A stretch of 36,186 nt of DNA, from NCBI GenBank assembly GCA_903927955.1, contig CAIYOW010000129.1:1-36186 (forward strand), read 5' to 3'. A model generated the notes under the pieces. The model was not told the DNA's origin. It saw only the letters and a program-made list of their open reading frames with translations, and did no database searches. Numbering within the stretch: the first letter of the stretch is position 1; every line of letters begins with the position of its first letter. A program made the position numbers and the translations under genes. This stretch comes from an uncultured Methylococcaceae bacterium (GTDB lineage Bacteria > Pseudomonadota > Gammaproteobacteria > Methylococcales > Methylomonadaceae). Positions 14,807 through 22,143 of the stretch are shown here, piece by piece.

Positions 14807-16742
14807 TATTATTAAAGTAGACACTAATGACAAGTTAAGAACTTTGCTAACCGATGTTCTTCCCTATGAACTACCGTTATGGTTCTCTAACTTCACAATG
14901 TATCAACGGTTCAGTACACCAAAGCATGCTAATGCGTATAGGAATATTTCGGGGCTAGAATTTGAAAGTGAAACTGGTGTCTATATTCCTTTGGATTACC
15001 TTATAAGTAGAGGTGGTAACAATACATCACGCGCAATATCGATCATGCATCCAGCAGCTCAGCTAAAAGTTTGTGATTTTTATAATGAATACAATGATCT
15101 AATTGAATATTACTGTACAAAATCTAAATACTCTTTAAGACACCCTTATAGAAAATCTACTAAGTTTTATGGTAAAACCCAAGAAGGATCAAAGCTAATT
15201 GATGGCGTTGAAAGCGCAGACGAAGAACGAATTGTTTCAAGCTCATATTTTAAATACAAAAAGTATCCTTTTTTATATCGTTTTTTCGAGTCTTATGAGT
15301 ATCACAAACTGGAAAAGCAGTTTCACAGCATGCTTCAGGTTGATATATCCAAGTGCTTTCCCAGTATCTATACCCATTCAATTGGTTGGGCTGTAAAAAA
15401 TAAGCGATTGGCTAAAGCTAAGCCAAGGGCTCATGGAAATTTTGATGGAGAATTCGATAACTTAATGCAGCTCACAAATTATCGCGAGACTAATGGCATT
15501 ATCGTAGGGCCTGAAGTAAGTCGGATTTTTGCAGAAATTATTTTACAGAAAATCGATTTAAACCTAGTCAATAAAATGATCAAAAATAATTATCAAATTT
15601 CGAAAGACTATGATTTTAGACGCTATGTAGATGATTATTTTGTTTTCTTTCGCTCTGAAGCAGTGAAAATAGCTTTCATAAAAGCACTAGCATCATGTCT
15701 ATTGGAATATAAGATGTATTTGAATGAGGCGAAAACAACAATAGCATCAAGGCCTTTTGCAACTGACATATCTTTGGCTAAACATGCATTAAGCTATGCT
15801 GTAGGTGAATACTTCAATTCACGTTATAAGGGAAAAGACACAGATTTAGAATCCATTGCTCAACTAACAAAACCAAGTTCTAAAGCCAATAAGACAATTT
15901 CTGAAATCAAAATGGCTTTGGCTAATCATAAAGTTGAGTACAACTCAATTTCTAACTATTTGTTTAGTGCAATTACAAAGCGAATGCTTACGTACTTGTC
16001 AAAGGTAGCAGAAATTGATGCAAAAGAAGAATTTCACTTAAACTGGCTGTTAGTTGATTTAGATGTGCTGTTTTTTGTTCATGCAATGGATATTCGGATA
16101 AGACCAACAGATAGATTGGCGCGTTTAATTCACGATCTCCTTAAAAGAATTTCCGATTGGCCGGAAATCCATAAAGAAATAATTCACAAGAAAATTTTCG
16201 ACCATGTTAAGCAAGCAATAAATATATTTATTAATCATGCAAATGACATGATTGGGCTTGAGACATTGAACTTATTGATTATCTTGACAATGCTACCATC
16301 AAAATATCAGCTGCCGGAGAATAAACTGAAAGAGTATTTTGGTAGCTTGGAGGAGCATTCGGAAACCAATGATTTCTATTTTCGTTGGATAACATTCATG
16401 CTATACATAGAGGGGAAACAAGAGTATAAGCAACTACGGGATGAGCTGATTAAAGCAGCTGATCATTACTTCTTGAATAGCGATGATATGTTTATATCAT
16501 CCGAATACTTTATGTTCTATTTTGATTATCTGGCTTGTCCATACATCGATGAGCCAGTGAGAAAAAAGATGATAGAAGAAGTTAAAAAAATCACCTTAGA
16601 TAGCAAACAAAATTCTGTACAATTCAACGTGAATACTCAAAGTCAAATAGTGCTTAATAAAGACTTTATTGTTAGCTGGAGGGATCCAGAATATTTAAAA
16701 AATAGCTTAGAGAAAAAAGAGTATATTTTTTCATACAACTAG
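14799..16742 (+). CDS. drt3b: Reverse transcriptase of defence system DRT type 3, second subunit (UG8, Drt3b)
   Basis: A 647-residue protein starting inside the end of drt3a, so the two are translationally coupled. The palm motifs are motif A LQVDISKCFPSIYTHSI (Asp 182), NGIIVGPEVSRIFAEIIL (232-249, the motif after the fingers) and YVDD (276-279, in RRYVDDYFVFF). About 350 residues follow with no known motif, mostly long charged helices, unlike retron or intron reverse transcriptases. The N-terminal 170 residues are also specific to this type. It matches UG8 in being much longer than its UG3 partner and lying directly downstream. A structured ACACACAC-bearing element begins 9 nt after its stop. 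All catalytic residues are present, so it looks functional. Confidence 0.86.
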   Translation: MPDIIKVDTNDKLRTLLTDVLPYELPLWFSNFTMYQRFSTPKHANAYRNISGLEFESETGVYIPLDYLISRGGNNTSRAISIMHPAAQLKVCDFYNEYNDLIEYYCTKSKYSLRHPYRKSTKFYGKTQEGSKLIDGVESADEERIVSSSYFKYKKYPFLYRFFESYEYHKLEKQFHSMLQVDISKCFPSIYTHSIGWAVKNKRLAKAKPRAHGNFDGEFDNLMQLTNYRETNGIIVGPEVSRIFAEIILQKIDLNLVNKMIKNNYQISKDYDFRRYVDDYFVFFRSEAVKIAFIKALASCLLEYKMYLNEAKTTIASRPFATDISLAKHALSYAVGEYFNSRYKGKDTDLESIAQLTKPSSKANKTISEIKMALANHKVEYNSISNYLFSAITKRMLTYLSKVAEIDAKEEFHLNWLLVDLDVLFFVHAMDIRIRPTDRLARLIHDLLKRISDWPEIHKEIIHKKIFDHVKQAINIFINHANDMIGLETLNLLIILTMLPSKYQLPENKLKEYFGSLEEHSETNDFYFRWITFMLYIEGKQEYKQLRDELIKAADHYFLNSDDMFISSEYFMFYFDYLACPYIDEPVRKKMIEEVKKITLDSKQNSVQFNVNTQSQIVLNKDFIVSWRDPEYLKNSLEKKEYIFSYN

Positions 16743-16750
16743 TTTATGTC

Positions 16751-16860
16751 GGCTACCTCCGTAAGTTTCTGCACCCACTACGGTGTTTGTACGGGCTTTG
16801 GGAAACCTTAGCCACACACACGGTGGGAGGTAGGCGGCGCCCAATAATAGTGGCGAAAAC
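16751..16860 (+). ncRNA. Candidate DRT3 non-coding RNA with ACACACAC template
   Basis: CTACCTCC (16753-16760) pairs exactly with GGAGGTAG (16826-16833), enclosing a domain. Inside is a hairpin GGCT-tt-GG / CC-tt-AGCC (16794-16813) closed by a GAAA tetraloop. Directly after it ACACACAC (16814-16821) lies unpaired before the 3' arm. CCCAC (16774-16778) can alternatively pair with GTGGG (16823-16827). A downstream GGCGC (16836-16840) could pair with GCGCC (16881-16885), so the RNA may extend past 16860. The ends are guesses. From what I recall of recent work, DRT3 RNAs carry an ACACAC template that Drt3a copies into GT-repeat DNA, which fits the sense of this strand. No protein frame explains this segment. 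Confidence 0.7.
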
Positions 16861-17004
16861 CCTAAAACAGCCGCTTAATTGCGCCCTGCTGACAGGCCTT
16901 GTTAAGTCTTTTCTTTGCGGGCTTTAATCCATCTTTTCTAAAAAGATTGCAAGCTTACAGAGACATCCTTTCCTAAATACTAGCGCAGCGCTTAAGGTAG
17001 GTTT

Positions 17005-18656
17005 CTAAGTTAGCTTGGTATTAGTGGAACGATAGCGATAGGCGGCTCTTGGCCGATTTGTGCCACATAAACAAAAATAGTTCGCACCACAACTAACCCC
17101 ATCCGCACTCAAACTCTCCGCCTGCTCCAATACCAGTTGCACGACTTCTTCCTGTTTTCCTGGCGGGTATTTGTATTTGCGTAGTATCCGTTTCACCATC
17201 AGCCGTAAGCTGGCCCTTACGCTTTCGCGCACCGACCAATCGACGCTGACATTTTTGCGTAAATTCTCAGCCAGTTCATGGGCGATTTTTTTCAGGGTTT
17301 CGTCGCCGAGTACACGGACGGATTCTTCGTTATTCGCCAACGCATGGTAAAAGGCCAGTTCATCATTGTTAAGCCCCAAGTCAGTGCCGCGCTCCGCTGC
17401 TTCCTTGAACTTTTTCGCCATCTGGATTAGCTCTTCAATCACTTGGGCGGTTTCAATGGAGCGGTTCTGGTAACGGAGGATGACATTGCTGAGCAATTCC
17501 GAGAATTTATGTTGCTGGACGATATTGCTGGCGAACCGGGCTTTTATTTCGCCTTCCAGCAAGCGTTCCAGCAATTCCACGGCAAGGTTGCGTTCAGGCA
17601 GGTTGCGGACGTCGTTGAGAAAATCTTGGTCAAGAATGCCGATATTGGGTTTATCCAAGCCAACGGCGTTGAAAATATCCACGACTTCTTCTGAGACGAC
17701 CGCCGAGCCGATGATCTGGCGGATAGCCAGCTCGCGTTCTTCATTGGCTTTCTTTTTGCCGCTGATTTCTTTCTTAGTCAGCAACACCTTAACGGCTTGG
17801 AAAAAAGCCACTTCTTCCCGCTCAGCCTTGGCTTCATCCAAGGTGCAGCATAACATGAAGGCTTTGGACATCGCCAAGGCGGTATCGCAAAAACGTTTTT
17901 TGCCCTCTTTGATGCCCAGCACATGGTTGGCGGGTTTCGACTTGCACGGGTTGTTCGCGCAATAATCCTGTGCCAAGGAAAATACGCCGAACAACTGCCC
18001 GTCCAAATCGTTGCGGTCGGTAATGACCACAATCGTCGGGTTTTCCATTTCCGGTTCGCGCATCACGCGGGCGGCAAAGCAGGTCATGGTGATGCTCTTG
18101 CCCGAACCTTGGGTATGCCAGACCACGCCGCCTTTGTGCGAACCGCCCGGACGCGAGGCCGCAATCACTTGGGCAATCGCAGTCCGCACCGCATGGAACT
18201 GATGATACCCAGCGATTTTCTTAACTAACGTGCCGTCATCTTCAAACAACACAAAATAACGCAGGAAATCCAACAGATAAACCGGAGCCAATACCCCACG
18301 CACCAGCGTTTCCAATTCATTAAACTGCCCCAGCGGACAATGGTAACGCCGTCTATGGTGCGCCGCGCCATAAAACGCCCAGTATCCGCCGACAACGAAC
18401 CCATCCGCGCTTCCGTACCGTCCGAAATCACCAGCACTTCGTTATACTCGAAGACATCAGGGATTTGCTCTTTATAGGTTTGCAGTTGGTCAAACGCTTT
18501 CCAAATATCGGCGTTCTCATCAGCCGGATTTTTCAGCTCCAGCAACACCAAGGGCAAGCCGTTTAAAAATAAGATAATGTCAGGGCGGCGGGAATATTTT
18601 GCCCCTTTGATGGCAAACTGGTTGATTAACAGACCACGACCCGCAACCGCTGGCAT
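17005..18656 (-). pseudogene. hsdR: Type I restriction enzyme R subunit (hsdR), truncated and deleted
   Basis: Three lesions are visible. The 5' end is missing: a TAG lies in frame just before the ATG at 18656. The N-terminal PD-(D/E)xK nuclease part is present (RRPDIILFLNGLPLVLLELK). Near 18336-18341 a one-base loss shifts the frame, since the continuation PLGQFNELETLVRG is in the next frame. Walker A (VVWHTQGSGKS) and TDRNDLDGQLFG follow. The chain then jumps after FSLAQDY straight to C-terminal sequence (CKSKPANHVLGIKEGKKRFC), losing helicase motifs from DEAH onward in an in-frame deletion. The C-terminal helical region (FFQAVKVLLTKKE to EEVVQLVLEQAESLSAD) remains with an abnormal tail. 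No hsdM or hsdS is visible. It is non-functional as a motor. Confidence 0.85.
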
Positions 18657-18680
18657 AGGCTATCAACCCTGTTAACAACT

Positions 18681-18774
18681 TGTGGGTAACCCGACCCCGC
18701 AAAAATGCCCGCCACCTATCCACAGCTTGCCCACAGCCTTAACCAGAGCTTTGCCCACAGCTTGCATCATGCAA
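18681..18774. repeat. Cluster of DnaA-box-like nonamers and a small palindrome
   Basis: Nonamers close to TTATCCACA: TTACCCACA on the minus strand (18681-18689), CTATCCACA (18716-18724) and TTGCCCACA twice (18727-18735, 18751-18759). CCACAGCTTGC is repeated directly at 18720 and 18755. TTGCATCATGCAA (18762-18774) is a perfect odd palindrome. It lies between dead hsdR and tRNA-Asn. Confidence 0.4.
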
Positions 18775-18852
18775 CTGACCGCGCCCCCCTAGCCAGCCGT
18801 TTCGCCCAGACCAGCGCCCAGACCAAAACGGCAATCCTTGCATCACAGGCAT

Positions 18853-18883
18853 AAAAAAAGCCCTAGAAAAAACCTAAGGCTTT
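18853..18883 (-). terminator. Terminator after tRNA-Asn
   Basis: On the minus strand AAAGCC...TAG / CTA...GGCTTT forms an imperfect hairpin followed by a T tract (18853-18859). It ends the tRNA-Arg/tRNA-Asn transcript. Confidence 0.65.
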
Positions 18884-18891
18884 GATTTACT

Positions 18892-18967
18892 TGGCTCCCC
18901 CGGACGGGCTCGAACCGCCGACCTAGTGATTAACAGTCACCCGCTCTACCGACTGAGCTACAGGGGA
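18892..18967 (-). tRNA. tRNA-Asn (GTT)
   Basis: Minus-strand cloverleaf starting TCCCCTGTAGCTCAGTCGGT with anticodon GTT in GACTGTTAATC. The acceptor CGGGGGA is followed by G and an encoded CCA. It is 14 nt downstream of tRNA-Arg(ACG). Confidence 0.95.
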
Positions 18968-18981
18968 TTAAACTTTCTAAT

Positions 18982-19058
18982 TGGCGCGCCCGGAGAGATT
19001 CGAACTCCCGACCGATCGGTTCGTAGCCGATTACTCTATCCAGCTGAGCTACGGGCGC
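18982..19058 (-). tRNA. tRNA-Arg (ACG)
   Basis: Minus-strand cloverleaf starting GCGCCCGTAGCTCAGCTGGA. The anticodon loop CTACGAA gives ACG, the T arm is GAGTTCGAATCTC, and the acceptor CGGGCGC is followed by G and an encoded CCA. First gene of a two-tRNA unit. Confidence 0.95.
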
Positions 19059-19352
19059 TTAATTTAGCCAAACATTGTATTTTTTTTGTTTTACTCTGTC
19101 AATGTTTATTTTTAAATAAAGACCCAAATTTGAAATATGGCGTTGAAAAAAGTTTTCCACGCCTAATCGAGGCTTAATCTATAATTATTGTATATCATGG
19201 TTTCCAATTTGTACAGATGTTATGTTTTTATTGCCCATTACATTGAATAAGCCCATCATCTTAGCAAAAGGTGTTTTTATCCGTTCATTACAGGGACGGG
19301 GGCGGGATGCCGCTGATTTTATATGCTCCTTTGCCCCATAACAGTCCTGTTG

Positions 19353-20300
19353 TCAGGCCGTTAGCCCCGTATATTCCTCTTTAAATCCTGCCATTTTAAC
19401 GCCATAGCAGTTTTGCCGTTGGCGGATATCAACAGCCCAGCGTTGGTGGGTGGCCACTTCGCACATGGCACCGTGCATTTTGAACACGGCAGGCGCATCC
19501 TTGGCACATAGGCTAGCTGCCATTTGGGCATCGTCGCTATCGACCGCGTAAGCCGCTTCAATAAACGGCACTTGGCTGGGGTGAATAGCAGTTTTGCCAG
19601 TTAGCCCGTAGGCCAAATCCTGTCGGATTTCTTTATGCAAGGTGGCGGTATCGTCCAAGTATTCAAACACCGGTGCCGCCAAAGCAAAGCCATACGGCCG
19701 GAATATTGCCAACAATTGCGCGATCACCGGCCCCAAGGGTGTTTCATACAAGGTCATGCCCCGCGGCCGTCTAATACCCAGCAGATTCATCAAGTCATTA
19801 CCGCCAATGCGTAACAAGGTGATGCGCGGCAAAATGCTAGCTTGCAAAAATGCCCCACGCAATTCACACATCGCGCCATAATCAAACACTTCTTGGGTTT
19901 CCAAGGTGGGCATAATCTTAAACGGAGTGCCGCTTAACTGGTCAAAATAGGCGTTAAAATTGGCCAAGGTCAGTTTTGGCAAGACAAAGCCATCAATGTT
20001 GCCGATAGCCGGTTTGGCCAGCAATCGCGCCAAAATATCGGGGTTGCGGGCCCGGATAAATCGGTATTTGCCGGAGACAGGCCGAAAATTTTGCATACAT
20101 AAGTCCAAATGGCGCAAGCTGCTGTCCACTTCGTCATGGCTGACGGCATCCTCGGTACAAAAAATCATCGACCGCAAAAACGGCAATTTGTCGCCATTGG
20201 CGCAGTCAATCAGGTCAAGGCGATGGGCGGGCATGTACAGTGGCGCGCCCAGTTGCCACGGCGAAAAGTCCGCAGTTGGCGTGGCGGGAAAAAGTGTCAT
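19353..20300 (-). CDS. CitE/HpcH-HpaI-like aldolase/lyase of a Ter-associated type operon
   Basis: 315 residues with the features of the CitE-like (HpcH/HpaI) TIM-barrel family: MIFCTEDAVSHDEV (metal-binding EDAV box), YRFIRARNP (the RxRxN-like strand), GFVLPKL, PTLETQEV, LLRIGGNDLMNLLGIRRPRG and GLTGKTAIHPSQV near the end. Such enzymes cleave or join acyl or keto acids at a metal site. It is the last gene of the four-gene operon; its ATG overlaps the previous stop as ATGA. In tellurite-resistance-type clusters this CitE-like protein appears with the same three partners. Its exact substrate is unknown. Confidence 0.85.
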   Translation of the reverse strand: MTLFPATPTADFSPWQLGAPLYMPAHRLDLIDCANGDKLPFLRSMIFCTEDAVSHDEVDSSLRHLDLCMQNFRPVSGKYRFIRARNPDILARLLAKPAIGNIDGFVLPKLTLANFNAYFDQLSGTPFKIMPTLETQEVFDYGAMCELRGAFLQASILPRITLLRIGGNDLMNLLGIRRPRGMTLYETPLGPVIAQLLAIFRPYGFALAAPVFEYLDDTATLHKEIRQDLAYGLTGKTAIHPSQVPFIEAAYAVDSDDAQMAASLCAKDAPAVFKMHGAMCEVATHQRWAVDIRQRQNCYGVKMAGFKEEYTGLTA

Positions 20301-21391
20301 AAGGGAATCTCTTTAATTAAGGCGACCGCCCGATAAGGCAAATCACCAATGATAGTTATGGGGATGGCTTTGGCTTCTGCCAACCACCGCAAGTGTCGGG
20401 TGGCTTCGGCATCGGCATCTTGCAACAGCAATAGCCGTGCTTCGCGGCGCAACAGCACACGGGTTGATTCACCAATGCCGGGCTTTATGTAATGGGGATG
20501 TTTGACGCCATAACGCTCAATAAGAGCGTCCAGCCATTTTGCTGAGGTGTCCCGTAATTGCGCGGCAGAGGATTTATGGGCAACCGCTGTCGGGTGTTGC
20601 CAAGCGTACTGAATGTGTGCCAATAAGGCGTCAATAAAATAACGGGACACGTCGTAAGGTGCCAAGTGTCGGTAAAAAACGCAGCCGTGAAAATCACCGG
20701 CTTGGGCATTATCCTTATTATAAACCGAACGGCTGACCAAGCCAGACACGGTGGCATTTAAAATGCACGAGGGTATCAGGTAATCGTCATTGGATGCTGC
20801 CACTTTGGCGCTGCCCGATAAATCTGTCAATACATACAATTCGGCAGCAATGGCGACACCGTCCGAATCCGCAAATGCCGCCAAACTACTTGCCAATTGC
20901 CGCGCTATCACTCCTTTGCCCGTCCAGCCATCCACAAAAACTAAGGTTTCTGGGCGGTGCTGCTGCAAGATATAACGCAATGCGTTATAGTCCAGACCCA
21001 CATCACGGACAATCGACACAGAATAGTGGCTGACATCCTGTTGAAAATAGCGTTTCAATACCTGCTTAAGCAACACGCCAACCGGCGTACCCGCGCGCGC
21101 CAAAGATACCAGGGTAATACCTTGCGGGCGGGTAGCGACAATCTGTGCCGCCAACGCCAGTATATGCCCAGCCATACGCGGGCCGTTTGCCGCCAACGCT
21201 TGGTGGAATAAGTCGGTATACGCCTCGGCTGGCGCTTGTTCATGGGTCAATAGTTGCGAATAATGGCTCTGACCGGATTGGATTAGGATTTCCTTGTCTG
21301 TAATTGGGGTGTCCGGCAACTGCAACGGGGTCAATAAAAAATTCACCTCATCGACGGCGTAACTGCCGCTGAACGCAGCTCTTGTGGTCAT
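20297..21391 (-). CDS. StiP-family phosphoribosyltransferase with PELOTA-like C-terminal domain
   Basis: 364 residues. The N-terminus (FSGSYAVDEVNFLLTPLQL, then EILIQSGQSHYSQLLTHE) matches the family often labelled 'cysteine protease StiP'. The middle is a phosphoribosyltransferase-type Rossmann domain: ITLVSLARAGTPVGVLLKQV, SIVRDVGLDYNALRYILQQH and the PRPP loop LVFVDGWTGKG. The last 90 residues (YIKPGIGESTRVLLRREARL onward) match the PELOTA-type RNA-binding tail described for these proteins. The protease label is probably misleading, and a nucleotide-sugar transfer reaction is more likely. ATGA overlaps join it to both the HAD gene before and the CitE-like gene after it. Confidence 0.85.
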   Translation of the reverse strand: MTTRAAFSGSYAVDEVNFLLTPLQLPDTPITDKEILIQSGQSHYSQLLTHEQAPAEAYTDLFHQALAANGPRMAGHILALAAQIVATRPQGITLVSLARAGTPVGVLLKQVLKRYFQQDVSHYSVSIVRDVGLDYNALRYILQQHRPETLVFVDGWTGKGVIARQLASSLAAFADSDGVAIAAELYVLTDLSGSAKVAASNDDYLIPSCILNATVSGLVSRSVYNKDNAQAGDFHGCVFYRHLAPYDVSRYFIDALLAHIQYAWQHPTAVAHKSSAAQLRDTSAKWLDALIERYGVKHPHYIKPGIGESTRVLLRREARLLLLQDADAEATRHLRWLAEAKAIPITIIGDLPYRAVALIKEIPL

Positions 21392-22143
21392 TGGCGGGCC
21401 ATTAAGCGTTGGTGCAATTGGGTGTTTTTAGGGATTAATGCGTAGTCGCACAAAGCCATAAACGGCGCGTCGGTATGGCTATCACCTGCTGCAAAGGTGA
21501 ACAGCTCGGGATGTTGCTGCCGGTAACGCGCCAATAGGTGGCTCACAGCCCGTTCTTTATTGATAATGGCTGGTAGCACGGCAAGGTTATTGCCGTTCAG
21601 ATGCCAATACAGGCTGCCATCTTGCAGGTGCGGATGGTACTTGATCAGTTTGTCCAGCACTATCCGCAAAGCGGCTTCTTTACCTTCGCTGTGCTTGATC
21701 ACGCCGTACCAAGTAATACCAAACTCATTGACCAAGCGCGGGTTATAACCTTGATCGCGCAAGGCAGGGGTGTCAATGGTTTGCCAAACTGCCAATAATT
21801 TTTGCTGGTAGGCGGGTAGTTCCGCTTGCATTTGCGCCAGCCACTGGGGGTCTGCTTGACCTTGCTGGTCCAAAATGACCGCGCCGTGGATAATAACGGC
21901 TTCTTCAGCAAAGGGCAGTTGCACCCGCGCAAATTCACCGGCATCCCGTCCTGTCACCGGTACTATTTTAAAATCTTGGGCAAACCAATCCCACAGCCAT
22001 TGTTGTTGGTAGGTGGCGTAAGAGTTGGCGGAGCCATCCGCCAGCATGGCCCGGACTTGTAGCCGTGGGTCGCTGGCATCGGGGCATTTTCTTAAGGTTT
22101 GGAACAGGGTGTCGTCAAGGTCTAAAAAAATGTAGCGTTGCAT
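21388..22143 (-). CDS. HAD-superfamily hydrolase (phosphatase) of the same operon
   Basis: 251 residues from ATG 22143; the open frame extends further upstream but overlaps the previous gene. Motif I is IFLDLDDTLFQT (DxDxT), motif II is VPVTGRD, and the C-terminal acidic motif is FAAGDSHTDAPFM (GDSxxD) with the preceding Lys in INKERAV. This is a Cof/sucrose-phosphatase-like HAD phosphatase, probably removing a phosphate from a pathway intermediate. The start lies 29 nt inside the upstream phosphoribosyltransferase gene and the stop overlaps the StiP gene start. Confidence 0.85.
   Translation of the reverse strand: MQRYIFLDLDDTLFQTLRKCPDASDPRLQVRAMLADGSANSYATYQQQWLWDWFAQDFKIVPVTGRDAGEFARVQLPFAEEAVIIHGAVILDQQGQADPQWLAQMQAELPAYQQKLLAVWQTIDTPALRDQGYNPRLVNEFGITWYGVIKHSEGKEAALRIVLDKLIKYHPHLQDGSLYWHLNGNNLAVLPAIINKERAVSHLLARYRQQHPELFTFAAGDSHTDAPFMALCDYALIPKNTQLHQRLMARQ

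Noticed and set aside
13700-16742. Group II intron, retron or diversity-generating retroelement as source of the reverse transcriptases
   Set aside because: No maturase or endonuclease domain, no domain V-like RNA, no msr/msd-like inverted repeats, no template/variable repeat pair. Two adjacent unlike reverse transcriptases fit DRT3 better.
18892-19058. tRNA-Asn/tRNA-Arg as attachment site of the island
   Set aside because: I looked for a duplicated tRNA 3' end near the integrase fragment and saw none, so no att site is listed.
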